A stretch of 64,000 bases of DNA, taken from Phaeosaccion multiseriatum. Lineage: Eukaryota > Ochrophyta, other classes. The notes beneath the pieces were generated by a model. The model searched no databases and was not told the DNA's origin. It saw only the letters and a list, made by a program, of their open reading frames with translations. Location: positions 2,294,001 through 2,358,000 of the forward strand of contig OZ218959.1 of NCBI GenBank assembly GCA_965112735.1, written 5' to 3'. Position numbers and translations under genes: made by a program. Below are positions 11,201-20,802 of the stretch, in pieces (positions within the stretch are counted from its first letter, which is position 1; every line of letters starts with the position of its first letter).

Positions 11201-13979
11201 AGGAGAATCCGGCGGAGCCTTGCTTCTTCGACCCTTCCTGTGCAAGTGGCGGTAAGTGACGTCATCACTACGCCAGCACCAGCCATCCGCCAGTCACTGT
11301 CTGCTGCTGCCCTTGCTTCCTTCTCCCTCTAAGGTCTGACCTTCCCCCCGCCCCTCCCCGCCCCTCCTCCCTGTCCTGCTGCTCTCACTCTGCCTAAATG
11401 GGCATCCACAGGCATCGGGTGCAATGCACGGGGTTTGGGAAGGGATTGTAGGTTTTGTGGCTTCAGCATCTTTGATCCGTGCCCAGACGCCTCACCTTCG
11501 ACCTCCCCTCCGACGCCTACTTCCGTGCCCGCCGCACCCACCACGCCTTCTGCTCCTGCGCCGACAAGAGCCCCAAGCAATGCAGGAGGAGGAGGAGGAG
11601 GAGTCGACGACGCCTGCTCTGCCCGCTGTCACTCCAGCGAACCATGCTTCCTGGATCCTCTGTGCCTGGACTGCGCTAGAGACCCTCGCTCTTGTAAGTA
11701 GTAGCACTAGCTAGATTGTACGCCGCCGCCAGCCATCCTGCTTTGTGTGCCTTCCTCACCCCGCCTTCGTTTTCATCATGTCAACTAGCGCTGCTCACCT
11801 CCTCGCTCTCTCATCATCATCGTCATGTACCTCCCCCCCCCCCTACCCGCATTCTCTTGATTCTCTTCAATGTCCATAGGCATCGGGTGCAATGCACGAG
11901 GGTTGGGACAGGAGTGTAGATTCTGTAACTTCTCCTTCTTCCCGGACTGCCCAGCGGTCGCCAATACGGTGACCCCGACATCGCCACCGACGCCAGCTCC
12001 AGTGGCCATCCACACCGCGACGCCAGCTCCAGTGGCCATCCCACCCACTCAGGTTTGAAGCGTATCCTCTCCGCCTTGGGCTCTAGTCTCCCTTGCCTTG
12101 CTTGCCTTCTTTCCTCTCTCCTCTTGTCTCCCGTATAGCTACTCTCCACATCAGCACCTTTAGCTAATCCTGACTGGCCCGGCAGACTATGATTCCTTCT
12201 CTCAGGCATGTATTCATTCCGTGGTACGTTTTCTTGCTGTGGCTGCTTCTGACGCGTAATGCATGCATCCATCATACTCCCATCGTCTGGTGCTCTCCCC
12301 CTGCCTGTCCTGCGTCGTCTCGCTCTCCCTCAGGCCCCAACCACCGTCGCTCCAACCACCACCCCTCCGACCCCCGCGCCCTCGACTTCAGTTCCGACTG
12401 CTGCTCGGACTCCGGTAGGTGATATGACGCGGTGTGCTCCTTTTCTCTCTCCTCTTTGTCTCCTCCCGTATACCCTCCACATCAGCATCTTTGATCCTTG
12501 CCCGGCAGACGATGATTCCTCCTCTCAGGCATGTATTCATTCCGTGGTACGTTTTCTTGCTGTGGCTGCTTCTGACGCGTAATGCATGCATCCATCATAC
12601 TCCCATCGTCTGGTGCTCTCCCCCTGCCTGTCCTGCGTCGTCTCGCTCTCCCTCAGGCCCCAACCACCGTCGCTCGCGAGTGCCTCGAGGAGGGGGCGGA
12701 GTGCTCGGCATCCTTCTTCTTCGAATCAGCTTGCTGCGGTGACTTGAGCGATTTCGGTGCCGGCGGCTTCTGCATCGGCGACGCCACTGGCACCGGCCCC
12801 TTCATTGGCACTTGCTCGGCGAGTCGTGGCCAAGAAGGGGAGAGCTGCACGGAAATTTTCGGCGGCTCCTGTGACGAAGACCTTCTTTGCGTGGAGGGTA
12901 GCTGCGCTGCACCAGGAGGTGAGGGGGAGAGCTGCACGGGAGGTTTAAGCTACGACAACACCTGTGTCGAAGACCTCCTTTGCGTGGACGGTAGCTGCGC
13001 TTCACCAGGAGGTGAGGGGGAGAGCTGCACGGGAGGTTTATTCACCAACACCTGTGTCGACGACCTCTTCTGCGTGGACGGTAGCTGCGCTTCACCACGA
13101 GGAGGTGAAGGGGAGAGCTGCACGGGAGGTTTATTCACCAACACCTGTGTCGAAGGCCTCCTTTGCCTGGAGGGTAGCTGCGCTGCACCAGGAGGTATTG
13201 GCGACAGGTGCGAGGTGGACGAATTGAACATCTTTATCGATACGTGCGACGCAGAAGTTATTCCGATGCTTTTCTGCATCGAGGGGACGTGCAGCGAGTG
13301 CATCGTGGAGGGCGCGGAATGCTCGGCAACCTCCTTCCTCGAATCAGCTTGCTGCGGTGAGGAGGACTTCCTTGGAAGGGCCGGCGGCTTCTGCGTGGGC
13401 GACAGTACCACCACTGGCAACGGCCCCTTCATTGGTACTTGCGTGAGTCCTCGCCAAGAAGGGGAGAGCTGCTTGGGAGATTTCGACACTAACTCCTGTG
13501 ACCGAGGCCTCTTTTGCCTGGAGGGTAGCTGCGCTGCACCAGGAAATGTTGGTGATACGTGCGAGAAGGACGAATTCTTTAACAATTCGTGCGAGAGAGG
13601 ACTTCTCTGCATCGAGGGGACGTGCAGCGACAGCAGCGAGTGCCTCGTGGAGGGGGCGGAGTGCTCGGCATCCCTCTTCCGCTCATCAGCTTGCTGCGGT
13701 GACGTGAGCTTCTCTGGTGCCGGCGGCTTCTGCATCGGCGACAGTACCACTAGCAACGGCCCCTTCATTGGCACTTGCTCGGCTAGTCGTGGCCAGGAAG
13801 GGGAGAGCTGCGCGGGAGATTTACTGAACGGCTACTCCTGTGCCTCAGGCCTCTTTTGCTTGGAGGGTAGCTGCGCTGCACCAGGAGGTGTTGGTGAGAA
13901 GTGCGAGGTGGCCGAATTTGACGACTTTAACAATACGTGCGAGGGAGGACTTTTCTGCATCGAGGGGACGTGCGAGTGA
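8265..13979 (+). CDS. secreted modular cysteine-rich protein
   Basis: The ATG at 8265 opens a typical signal peptide (MKLKTPLFLVFPSLFALASA). Exons I can place: 8265-8420, 8841-8873, 10649-10784, 10970-11251, 11412-11693, 11880-12052, 12334-12414 and 12657-13979, all with consistent phases. The middle exons repeat a module: C..CRFCGFSIFDPCP, a Pro/Thr/Ser linker, then a segment like C..C..NPAEPCFFDPSC. The 441-codon last exon alternates a six-cysteine module A with spacing C-x6-C-x9-CC-x11-C-x13-C and short four-cysteine modules B (GESC..C..LFCVDGSC). The order is A-B4-B'-A-B-B'-A-B-B'. Spacing A is the C-C-CC-C-C order seen in cystine-knot folds; that is a resemblance, not a proven fold. I do not recognise the family. 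The join between 8873 and 10649 is the least certain, and small exons may be missed there. Confidence 0.75.
8941..9405 (+). repeat. uninterrupted (CTC)n, about 465 bp
   Basis: A perfect trinucleotide tract of about 155 units inside an intron of the cysteine-rich gene. It reads as poly-Pro or poly-Leu frames that are not genes. Confidence 0.97.
9630..9765 (+). repeat. AT-rich dispersed repeat, copy 1
   Basis: This shares blocks in the same order with 10064-10245: TTTTTAGGCGAG/TTTTTGGGCGAG, GAACAGAAGCAAAAGAA, and GAAGGAAGGAAAACAAA. Both copies are AT-rich islands in an otherwise GC-rich intron of the cysteine-rich gene, which hints at a degraded mobile sequence. No coding capacity is seen. Confidence 0.6.
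10064..10245 (+). repeat. AT-rich dispersed repeat, copy 2
   Basis: Second copy of the element at 9630-9765, with an extra GCC-rich insert (about 10105-10140) between the first two shared blocks. Direct orientation. Confidence 0.6.
12181..12351 (+). repeat. direct duplication, copy 1 (includes a splice acceptor and exon start)
   Basis: About 170 bp here recurs at 12504-12674, offset by exactly 323 bp, with only a few changes. Each copy ends with the same acceptor CCCTCAG and the same exon start (APTTVA). So the last two exons of the cysteine-rich gene came from a recent tandem duplication of an intron-exon boundary. Confidence 0.9.
12504..12674 (+). repeat. direct duplication, copy 2
   Basis: Partner of 12181-12351. 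Just upstream, at about 12484, lies a remnant of the FSIFDPCP coding motif, so the duplicated block probably began inside an older cysteine-module exon. Confidence 0.85.
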
Positions 13980-13988
13980 TTCTAGGGG

Positions 13989-14174
13989 TGTTGTGATAAG
14001 TATCGCCATTTGTGACTGAGCACTATATCGACGTACAATATCGATGTGGATATCGATGTTCATGTATGGCCACGGCCATCACTTCCTTGAACGCATCTCT
14101 CAGTAGGTATTATTAATACACGAGTTGACACTACTCTAGCTTGTCCCTGTCATCGTAGAGGAGATATCGCAACA
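13989..14174 (+). repeat. 5' LTR
   Basis: 186 bp, TGTTGTGATAAG...GATATCGCAACA, with 5-bp inverted ends TGTTG/CAACA. It includes an AT-rich segment with repeated ATCGAT/ATCGATG motifs. I could not assign a primer binding site in the bases that follow. Confidence 0.97.
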
Positions 14175-14287
14175 CGACAGCTGTCGCGACACTTCACAGC
14201 TAGCTGGTTCTACGTAGTCGGCGACGGCACACAGGCGAGTTTTGGTCGGATAACTCAAGTGAGAGAGAAGGAGTCCTTTCGTTAGCC

Positions 14288-15256
14288 ATGCCAGGCGCGG
14301 AAGAAGAAGGCGTTGAAAAGGCGGACGCAGCGGCGCCCGTCAGTGCGAGTTCCGCGATAGAAGGAGACGCACAGCAGCAGATGGCTGAAATGATGGAAAA
14401 GATGATAGCGGCAGCGTTGGCCAAACACATCACACAGCAAGGAGTGCCCACGGCAGCGGCCGCAGCACCAGTCACTATCTCCTCAGTCGGAGGAACAGTG
14501 ACCCCCAGCGGGGGGGGGAGTACAGCACAGCAGCTGCTAGAACTCACGTTCAAGCCGAAGAACAATGAGTTTGACAAGAAGTTGGAATCGGAGGGAGTGA
14601 TGCCTCTCTTGCGATTTATGCGAGCGGTCACGGATCACATAGGGGGGATGGGGGCAAAGGCATTCTTGGTGGATAGTGATAAGATCCCCAACGCAGACGA
14701 CGCCTCCCGGGACTCTAAGTATGCCCTGACGTTCAGTCTGTACCAACAGACGGGCCTCAAGATTTTGGAGGCCATTCCCTCGGACATGAGGGATGCCATA
14801 GAAGAACGCACTCGCACAGCGCGGTTCCAAGTGGACCTGGTACTATTGATGCAGGCAATCAAGGAGGCAGTGATGGGGAGCACGCAGTCACAGCGACAAG
14901 AGTTTCTCACCTCCGAGATGCACGATCTGAGGCCAGGGGTGGGGGAGACGGGACTTGCCTACCTCAACAAGTTTCTCCAACTCAACGTGTTGATGACGGA
15001 GGAGCAGCTTCCTATGTCCTACTCCATCATCAAGGACAAGTTCCTCAGGCGTATGGGGCAGAGATGGGAGTCGTTCGGCCAAGTGCACGGTCATTCGGTA
15101 GAGACAGAGGACGAGTTTAATCGGTTCAAACAGCAAGTGCAGCGGTTTGACAGTGACCTCCAAGCGCAAGCGAGGGAGGCGGGAGAGGACCTTGAGCGGG
15201 GCCTTTTCCACATTTACCAGCAAAGGCAGAAGACACAGCAACCAGCAGGGGGGTAG
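14288..15256 (+). CDS. gag: copia Gag-like capsid protein
   Basis: 322 residues from the ATG at 14288. There is an Ala-rich N terminus, then a helical region with the order typical of copia Gag (UBN2-like): FKPKNNEFDKKL, then about 200 residues ending in an Arg/Gln-rich segment. The zinc knuckles are not in this frame; they lie in the next frame downstream. The frame ends GCA GGG GGG TAG, directly after a run of six G (15248-15253). Losing or skipping one base there would continue into pol. Confidence 0.85.
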   Translation: MPGAEEEGVEKADAAAPVSASSAIEGDAQQQMAEMMEKMIAAALAKHITQQGVPTAAAAAPVTISSVGGTVTPSGGGSTAQQLLELTFKPKNNEFDKKLESEGVMPLLRFMRAVTDHIGGMGAKAFLVDSDKIPNADDASRDSKYALTFSLYQQTGLKILEAIPSDMRDAIEERTRTARFQVDLVLLMQAIKEAVMGSTQSQRQEFLTSEMHDLRPGVGETGLAYLNKFLQLNVLMTEEQLPMSYSIIKDKFLRRMGQRWESFGQVHGHSVETEDEFNRFKQQVQRFDSDLQAQAREAGEDLERGLFHIYQQRQKTQQPAGG

Positions 15257-17426
15257 ACAGACCACCACAGGGGCAGGAGAGAAAGATCGGTCCAACACAC
15301 GCTGTTACAGGTGTGGGAGAAAGGGGCACATGCGGACGACGTGTCCGTCCAAGGAGGAGCTGTGTTTCAACTGCCACAAGCCGGGGCACCAGCGTGCAGA
15401 CTGCCCAAACAGCAGGAAGAAGAAAGATGGCGAGCATGTGGAAGGCTCCACCAGCACCATTTTCAGCATTCCGTGGACGCTACAGGAGAGGGGGAGCGGC
15501 CATTCTCTCTACCATATGTCCAAGCTGAAGTCGGGGGCGGATGGCACACGGCAGGGGCTCGCAGACAGCGGATCGGCGCTCAATGTGTGGCCCAACTTGG
15601 ATGGACTGTACGATTTCTGCGCTCATCAGAGTTTAGTGCAACTCGCAGACGGCAAGTCGCACGCGCAGATAATGGGCAAAGGGAAGGTGAACATCAGCTA
15701 CGTCTCCAACGACGGCAAAAGAGGACTGAAGGGGCTGGAGGTAGTGGTGTCGCCAGACGTACCTTTCTGCATTTTTGCAGAGAAGAACCTCTCAGACCTA
15801 CTGGGGGGGAGCGCAAGGCCAGCGGGGAAGCCAGTCTATTTCGGCCCCTCAGCAGACGCACCAGAGACGGTGCACACGACGCAGGACCCAGAGCTGGGGC
15901 TTGACATGCTACAATTCAAGATCGAGGAGGCCACGGAGCAGTGGAGTGATTACATGACTTACCACTGCAAGAAGGGCCACCGCAACGATCAAGAACTACG
16001 GCGACAGGCCAAGCTGGAAGGCGTGACACTGTGCGGGAAGAGGGCGCCGTGCAAGACTTGCGCAGAGGTGAAGATGACGAAGGCAGCTCAGAGTAAGCAG
16101 TTCATCGACTACCCCAAGGCACCGCTGGCACAGGTAACGCTCGACACCATTCCTCTCGAAGGAGAGCACGTGTTGCAGGCGTGCTGCCCGCACACGGGTA
16201 TGGGCTGGTGCAGGAAGGTGGGGGGAAAGACGGAGGCGCACTTCCAGAGCGTGTATGACGACCTCAACACCACAGTATTCATTCCAGGGGAGAGGACAGC
16301 GGGGTACAAGGTGCAGTGTCTGTCAGCAGACAACGGATCGGAGCTCATCAAGACGAAGGCCGCGAAGAAGATGCTCTACTCCCAGGGCATTGAGGTAAAG
16401 CTGACGGACCCCAATTGTCAAGCGCAGAACGGACTGAACGAGGCTCGACACAAGGAGCTGGCGCGAATGTCTATTCTTTTCATTGAGGAGGCGAAGCTGG
16501 AGGAGCACTCGAAGCAGCTGAGGTTCGTAGCGTACAAGTTGGCGCAGCTTCTCTACAACACCAGGTGCAGGAGGGGGCAGCAGCAGTCCCCCTACGAGCT
16601 GTATTTCAAGCGCAAGCCTGACCTACAGCACCTACACATCTTCGGAGAGCAGGCGAAGGTGCGGGTGGGCAACAAGAAGCACAAGCAGTGGCACAACGAC
16701 AAGACGCACTCGGCAGTGTACGTGGGACAGAGCCCCAACCACAGATCAGCCTGTCTCCTTTTCTACATCCCTTCACAGAAGCGGTTCATCTCCAGCTCGT
16801 CCTACACATTCGTGACGAACCGCAGACACGACGGCACGGTGTTCGGGAGTCACGTGGAGAAGGGGAAGCTACCAGAGACAGCGGAGAAGGAGGATGACAG
16901 CGAGGACGAGGACCAGCCCTCGAGCAGCGGGAGCAGCAGCAGGAGCAGCAGCAGGAGCAGCAGCAGGAGCAGCAGCAGTAGCGCGAGCGGGGGAGGTGGG
17001 GGCGGGACCAAGAGTGGAACCGTCACATGGAACACGAGATTAGAGGAGGCACAGCCAGCCCCACAGCAGCAACAGACATCACGCTGGGAACAGGTTCTCA
17101 CCCGAGAGTTCGTGGAGAAGTTACAACTCGAAGGAGAAGGCCTGGAGCGACGTCAGCACGCCGAGCGGCAACAGAGGGAGCAGACGGCAAAGCAGCAACA
17201 GAGAGAGCAGCAGAAACAGCAAGTAGAGCAGCAAGAGCAGCAGCAGCAGCAGGCAGAGCAGCAACAGGCAGAGCAGCAGCAGGAAGAGCCAACGCAGCAG
17301 GCTGAGCCGCCAGAGAGAGGCAAACTCTGGACATACGAGGTGGCCAAAGATGGCGACAAGGGAGCCAAGGAGCACGACTGGGGCCACGATCCCAGCCTGG
17401 GCCGCACGCGTAGCGGCAAGCACTGA
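15102..17426 (+). CDS. pol: copia pol, first part: zinc knuckles, protease, integrase
   Basis: This frame is open from 15102 and overlaps gag by about 155 bp; it has no ATG near its start, so it is probably reached by a +1 shift from gag. Two CCHC knuckles follow (CYRCGRKGHMRTTC and CFNCHKPGHQRADC). Then come an aspartic protease site LADSGS, an integrase zinc finger (H..H with C..C in CGKRAPCKTC), and a catalytic core with D in LDTIP, D in SADNGSE, and E in NGLNEARHKEL. The C-terminal part is a Ser/Arg then Gln-rich linker. The frame stops at a single TGA (17424-17426). The next 36 bases continue in the same frame to the reverse transcriptase ATG. Confidence 0.9.
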   Translation, partial: RQRTSLIGSNSKCSGLTVTSKRKRGRRERTLSGAFSTFTSKGRRHSNQQGGRQTTTGAGEKDRSNTRCYRCGRKGHMRTTCPSKEELCFNCHKPGHQRADCPNSRKKKDGEHVEGSTSTIFSIPWTLQERGSGHSLYHMSKLKSGADGTRQGLADSGSALNVWPNLDGLYDFCAHQSLVQLADGKSHAQIMGKGKVNISYVSNDGKRGLKGLEVVVSPDVPFCIFAEKNLSDLLGGSARPAGKPVYFGPSADAPETVHTTQDPELGLDMLQFKIEEATEQWSDYMTYHCKKGHRNDQELRRQAKLEGVTLCGKRAPCKTCAEVKMTKAAQSKQFIDYPKAPLAQVTLDTIPLEGEHVLQACCPHTGMGWCRKVGGKTEAHFQSVYDDLNTTVFIPGERTAGYKVQCLSADNGSELIKTKAAKKMLYSQGIEVKLTDPNCQAQNGLNEARHKELARMSILFIEEAKLEEHSKQLRFVAYKLAQLLYNTRCRRGQQQSPYELYFKRKPDLQHLHIFGEQAKVRVGNKKHKQWHNDKTHSAVYVGQSPNHRSACLLFYIPSQKRFISSSSYTFVTNRRHDGTVFGSHVEKGKLPETAEKEDDSEDEDQPSSSGSSSRSSSRSSSRSSSSSASGGGGGGTKSGTVTWNTRLEEAQPAPQQQQTSRWEQVLTREFVEKLQLEGEGLERRQHAERQQREQTAKQQQREQQKQQVEQQEQQQQQAEQQQAEQQQEEPTQQAEPPERGKLWTYEVAKDGDKGAKEHDWGHDPSLGRTRSGKH

Positions 17427-19070
17427 CATGCTGTCTCCTCCATACTAGGCCCACTCTTTCTGATGCCAGGCCTAAAGGAGAGCGAGGTACCGATACCGCG
17501 GTCTCTGGCCCAGGCTCAAGCAGGAGAGTACGCGGAGCAATGGACGGAGGCGTACTGGGCAGAGCTCAACGCGATCGAGCAACGCCAGGTATGGGAGGAG
17601 GTTGATTATCAAGAGGGGATGAATGTGCTGCATACAGTCATGCTATTCAGAGCAAAGGTGACTGGGGGACTTGTGGATAGGCTCAAGTGTCGATTTGTCG
17701 TGATGGGGAACGAGCAGATCGAGGGGGAGGATTACTTTGATACCTTTGCACCAGTGGTGGGGAGCTCGACGATGAAGATGTTCTTTGCTATCACGTGCCA
17801 GAAGAAGTGGGTATTGGAGTTTGCAGATGTGGAGACGGCTTTCCTGCATGCACCTCTGCATGAGGGGGAGTACGTGTACATTAGAGCACCAGAGGGCATG
17901 AGAAAGTTCGGGAAGGTGCTGAGGCTGTTGAAGAGTCTGTACGGTCTTCATCAGTCTCCCAAGAGGTGGAACGAGACAGTGGTGGCATTTCTACTCGCAA
18001 TGGGGTGGGTACAGTGCCCAGTGGATCCGTGTCTGTTCGCCAGGTTCGAGGAGGGGGAGCTAATAGGGCTCATCATTCTATATGTAGACGACCTAGGAGG
18101 GTCAGGGGAGGGAAATCTCATTGACTGCACTTTCAAGGAGATTGACGAGCGTTTCAAGTTGAAGCGTTTGGGGTCGAATGTGGGGAAATTTCTGGGAGTT
18201 GAAGTTGACTACGCATTCGAGGCGGGACAGCTCAGGCTTTCGCTAGGAGGGTATCTTAGAGCGATGCTTGAGAAGTTCGACATGACGGAGGTACCTGTGT
18301 ACGGCTCACCAGCAGAGCAGGGGGTACATTTGTCAGTGGGTATGGAGCCAAGCACCACAGAGGAGGAGGAATTCATGCAGGACAAACCATACTGCTCAGC
18401 GGTAGGGTCAATCCTATGGGTTGCCAACTGGGTGAGGCTTGATGTATCCTTCGCCATCATGCAGTGTGCTCGTTTTATGAAGAGGCCGGGGCCTCGACAC
18501 TGGGCAGCATTGCAGCGCATTTTCGGGTACTTTAGAGGTAGTTTAGACTTGGGAATTGAGTTTGATCGAGAGGCGGGGCTTCATCTGGAGGCATACGCAG
18601 ACTCGAGCTGGGCAGATGACGTCGACAGGCGCAGGAGCTCAGGGGGATACGTCGTGACATTCGGCGGGGGAGTGATTGCTCACAAGGCAACACTATTTAA
18701 GGTCATAGCACAGTGCTCTATGGAGAGTGAGTACATGGCCGCAGCGGAAGCAGTGAAGGAGTTGCTGTTTCACAGAGGGATTCTGGAGTTTCTGTTTCCA
18801 GGAGCCAACATGACGGAGTCGATTGTGCACGAGGACAATCAAGGGTGCATTCAGATGGCAAATGGCAACGCGGGCACCAAGCGCGTACGTCACATCGACA
18901 TTCGTTATCATTTCCTGCAGTACCACGTGGACAAGGGACACGTTCGGTTTCAGTACATCAGCACAAAGGACCAGCTTGGGGACATCATGACCAAGGCATT
19001 GGCACCTCAGGTACACAGCGGTCTGGCGGGGCAGATGCTCAAGAAGGGAGACAGGAAAGGGGGGGACTAG
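17427..19070 (+). CDS. pol: copia pol, second part: reverse transcriptase and RNase H
   Basis: Same frame as the preceding integrase part, separated from it only by TGA. The first ATG is at 17463. It has the copia reverse transcriptase blocks: LKCRFVVMGNEQ, DTFAPVV, ADVETAFLHAPL, LLKSLYGLHQSPKRWNE, and the active site LYVDDLGG. RNase H follows: AYADSSWADD, SGGYVVTFGGG, MESEYMAAAEA, and EDNQGCIQMA followed by HIDIRYHF. All catalytic blocks look intact, so the TGA is the only visible lesion. Whether this part is made by readthrough, internal initiation or not at all cannot be decided here. Confidence 0.92.
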   Translation, partial: HAVSSILGPLFLMPGLKESEVPIPRSLAQAQAGEYAEQWTEAYWAELNAIEQRQVWEEVDYQEGMNVLHTVMLFRAKVTGGLVDRLKCRFVVMGNEQIEGEDYFDTFAPVVGSSTMKMFFAITCQKKWVLEFADVETAFLHAPLHEGEYVYIRAPEGMRKFGKVLRLLKSLYGLHQSPKRWNETVVAFLLAMGWVQCPVDPCLFARFEEGELIGLIILYVDDLGGSGEGNLIDCTFKEIDERFKLKRLGSNVGKFLGVEVDYAFEAGQLRLSLGGYLRAMLEKFDMTEVPVYGSPAEQGVHLSVGMEPSTTEEEEFMQDKPYCSAVGSILWVANWVRLDVSFAIMQCARFMKRPGPRHWAALQRIFGYFRGSLDLGIEFDREAGLHLEAYADSSWADDVDRRRSSGGYVVTFGGGVIAHKATLFKVIAQCSMESEYMAAAEAVKELLFHRGILEFLFPGANMTESIVHEDNQGCIQMANGNAGTKRVRHIDIRYHFLQYHVDKGHVRFQYISTKDQLGDIMTKALAPQVHSGLAGQMLKKGDRKGGD

Positions 19071-19200
19071 TTTTAGTTCAGTAGTTTTAGTATGAGGTTT
19101 TCAGGACTTTGTCTCGGGGGGGTTTTAGGGCAAGTCAGGTGTTTCCTCATTGTGTTTGTGGTAGAGTGTCAGCTATCAAGAGAGATAGTGATTCAGTCAT

Positions 19201-19207
19201 AGGAGGG
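19201..19207 (+). other. polypurine tract
   Basis: AGGAGGG lies immediately before the TG of the 3' LTR, in the position expected for plus-strand priming. Confidence 0.7.
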
Positions 19208-19393
19208 TGTTGTGATAAGTATCGCCATTTGTGACTGAGCACTATATCGACGTACAATATCGATGTGGATATCGATGTTCATGTATGGCCACGGCCATCA
19301 CTTCCTTGAACGCATCTCTCAGTAGGTATTATTAATACACGAGTTGACACTACTCTAGCTTGTCCCTGTCATCGTAGAGGAGATATCGCAACA
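19208..19393 (+). repeat. 3' LTR
   Basis: 186 bp. I find no difference from the 5' LTR when read base by base. Followed by the target duplication AGGGG. Confidence 0.97.
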
Positions 19394-19490
19394 AGGGGAG
19401 AGCAGAGTGCTCAGCCCTCTCCTGCCGGAGCAGCTCAGCTTGCGGTGGTGATGTCACCACCCGGAGAGGTGGCGGCTTCAGTGTTGACGA
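19394..19490 (+). pseudogene. decayed fourth A-module of the cysteine-rich gene
   Basis: If the retrotransposon and one AGGGG are removed, the bases after the gene's stop align with the start of module A at 13637. GAG TGC CTC GTG GAG becomes GAG TGA TTC TAG GGG, and GAGTGCTCGGCA becomes GAGTGCTCAGCC. Later blocks TCAGCTTGCTGCGGTGA and GGCGGCTTC are also recognisable. The old coding repeat gained stop codons (TGA, TAG), so the gene now ends one module early. The LTR element then landed in this dead segment. Confidence 0.75.
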
Positions 19491-20802
19491 GGAGGACTTT
19501 CGCACGTCCACTTCCAAGCAATGGCTGCGTCAGATAGTAAGGCAGTGGTAGTAGGAAGGCTGGGAAGTCGTCGCCAAGACGGAGCGCTCTGAGCGGAAGA
19601 GAGCTCGCAGGACAAGCAGTGGTGGTGGTGTATCTCTTCCCTTTGTTACCATGCACTTCATAGAATTTCATTAACAGTACTTACTTGTTATAAAGAGAAG
19701 AAAAAAATGTTAGTCAGAGCGAGCGAGAAACATTCCTCTGCTGCTCCCCTCCCCTCCGCTCCTCCGCTCCAAAGCGAGTACCCACTGCTGTAGCCACACG
19801 CTCGCTCTCTTGGGGCTTCCTGCAGTACCGTCCAGCCCAGGCACACAGATAAGATTGACATATATAGTGAATGTGTTCTGCCTTTTTCGGATCACTCACT
19901 CACAGTTACGGAAATCCCTGACTTATGTCCACCTGGATATAAGGGGGATATATCAGGGATATATATATAGAGCTGCCCACGCACCTATCTCACTATACCC
20001 CTTATCGAATAGTCTCTACGTTGTTTATAGCCCGTACGTGTCAACCTCAGTAGTCTCTTCTATCCATTCTCAGTCGGGTTATCAACCCCTTGTGCTCTTC
20101 ACTCTACACTTCTCTTCTCCTCTTAGTCAAGTCTTCTTCTTCTCTCGTCTGCCTGCGGGCAGGCCGGACTGGCTGTCTCCGTCTCTCCTTCGGCTCGCTT
20201 GTCATCCCGTAAGTACTACAACAAAGATATCATGTGTGCCGGAGCTCTTGATGCCTTGAGATGAAAACAACCCGCACCCCCCCCTCCTGTCTTCCGCCAA
20301 CCTCCCCCCCTCTCCGCGCGCTGACTTAGGTACTGAATCACCAACGGCCGAGGACCCACCACCTCAGAGTCACTCGGCGTGGCTGTACGTTGCAGCACTC
20401 TCTACGCGGCACGGGCGGAGCACGTACCGACGAGCCTGAGCCCCCCCCCCACCTGGCTGGGGCTGCAGCAGTTGGTAACTATGTGTGTCTCACTCACAGC
20501 CTCCTCTCCCCATACACCTCTACATCAGGCACACGCCTCTTCTAGGGCATGCTCTTATTCGCAGCAAGCAAGACCATCTCTTCCTCTCCTTTTCTCCATC
20601 TCCCTCCCTCCCTCCCTCCCTCCCTCTCTTCTCCCCTCACCTCCCTCCCTCTCCCCTTCCCTCTCCCTCCCTTCATCTCCTTCCTTCTCTCCCTCTCGTC
20701 TTCCCTCACCTCACTCCTCCCCCCCTCCTTGTTCCCTCACCTCCCTCACCTCCCTCCCTTCCTCCCTCCCTTCCTCCCTCCCTCTCCCACTCATCCATCC
20801 AG
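19491..20802. other. spacer with low-complexity pyrimidine tract
   Basis: No gene is recognised. It holds a short AT-rich stretch with repeated GGATATAT motifs (about 19937-19970) and a long CCCT/CCTT-rich tract (20590-20800). The tract ends in a plausible acceptor before the Rab remnant. Confidence 0.5.

Larger units (their letters stand above)
13989..19393 (+). mobile_element. Ty1/copia LTR retrotransposon, apparently young
   Basis: A 5,405-bp element bounded by two 186-bp LTRs that I read as identical. Each LTR starts TGTTG and ends CAACA. The flanks are a perfect 5-bp target duplication AGGGG (13984-13988 and 19394-19398). The order Gag, zinc knuckles, protease, integrase, reverse transcriptase, RNase H is that of copia. 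A purine run AGGAGGG lies directly before the 3' LTR. Gag and the first pol frame are offset by +1, and pol is cut by a single TGA. The element sits a few bases after the stop of the cysteine-rich gene, inside what used to be another repeat of that gene. Confidence 0.97.

Noticed and set aside
14888-15437. Minus-strand frames under the copia gag/pol
   Set aside because: Shadows of the coding strand, without motifs.
17424-17426. TGA as a sense codon in this organism
   Set aside because: TGA is used as an ordinary stop elsewhere, for example at the end of the cysteine-rich gene (13977-13979), so a variant nuclear code is not supported.
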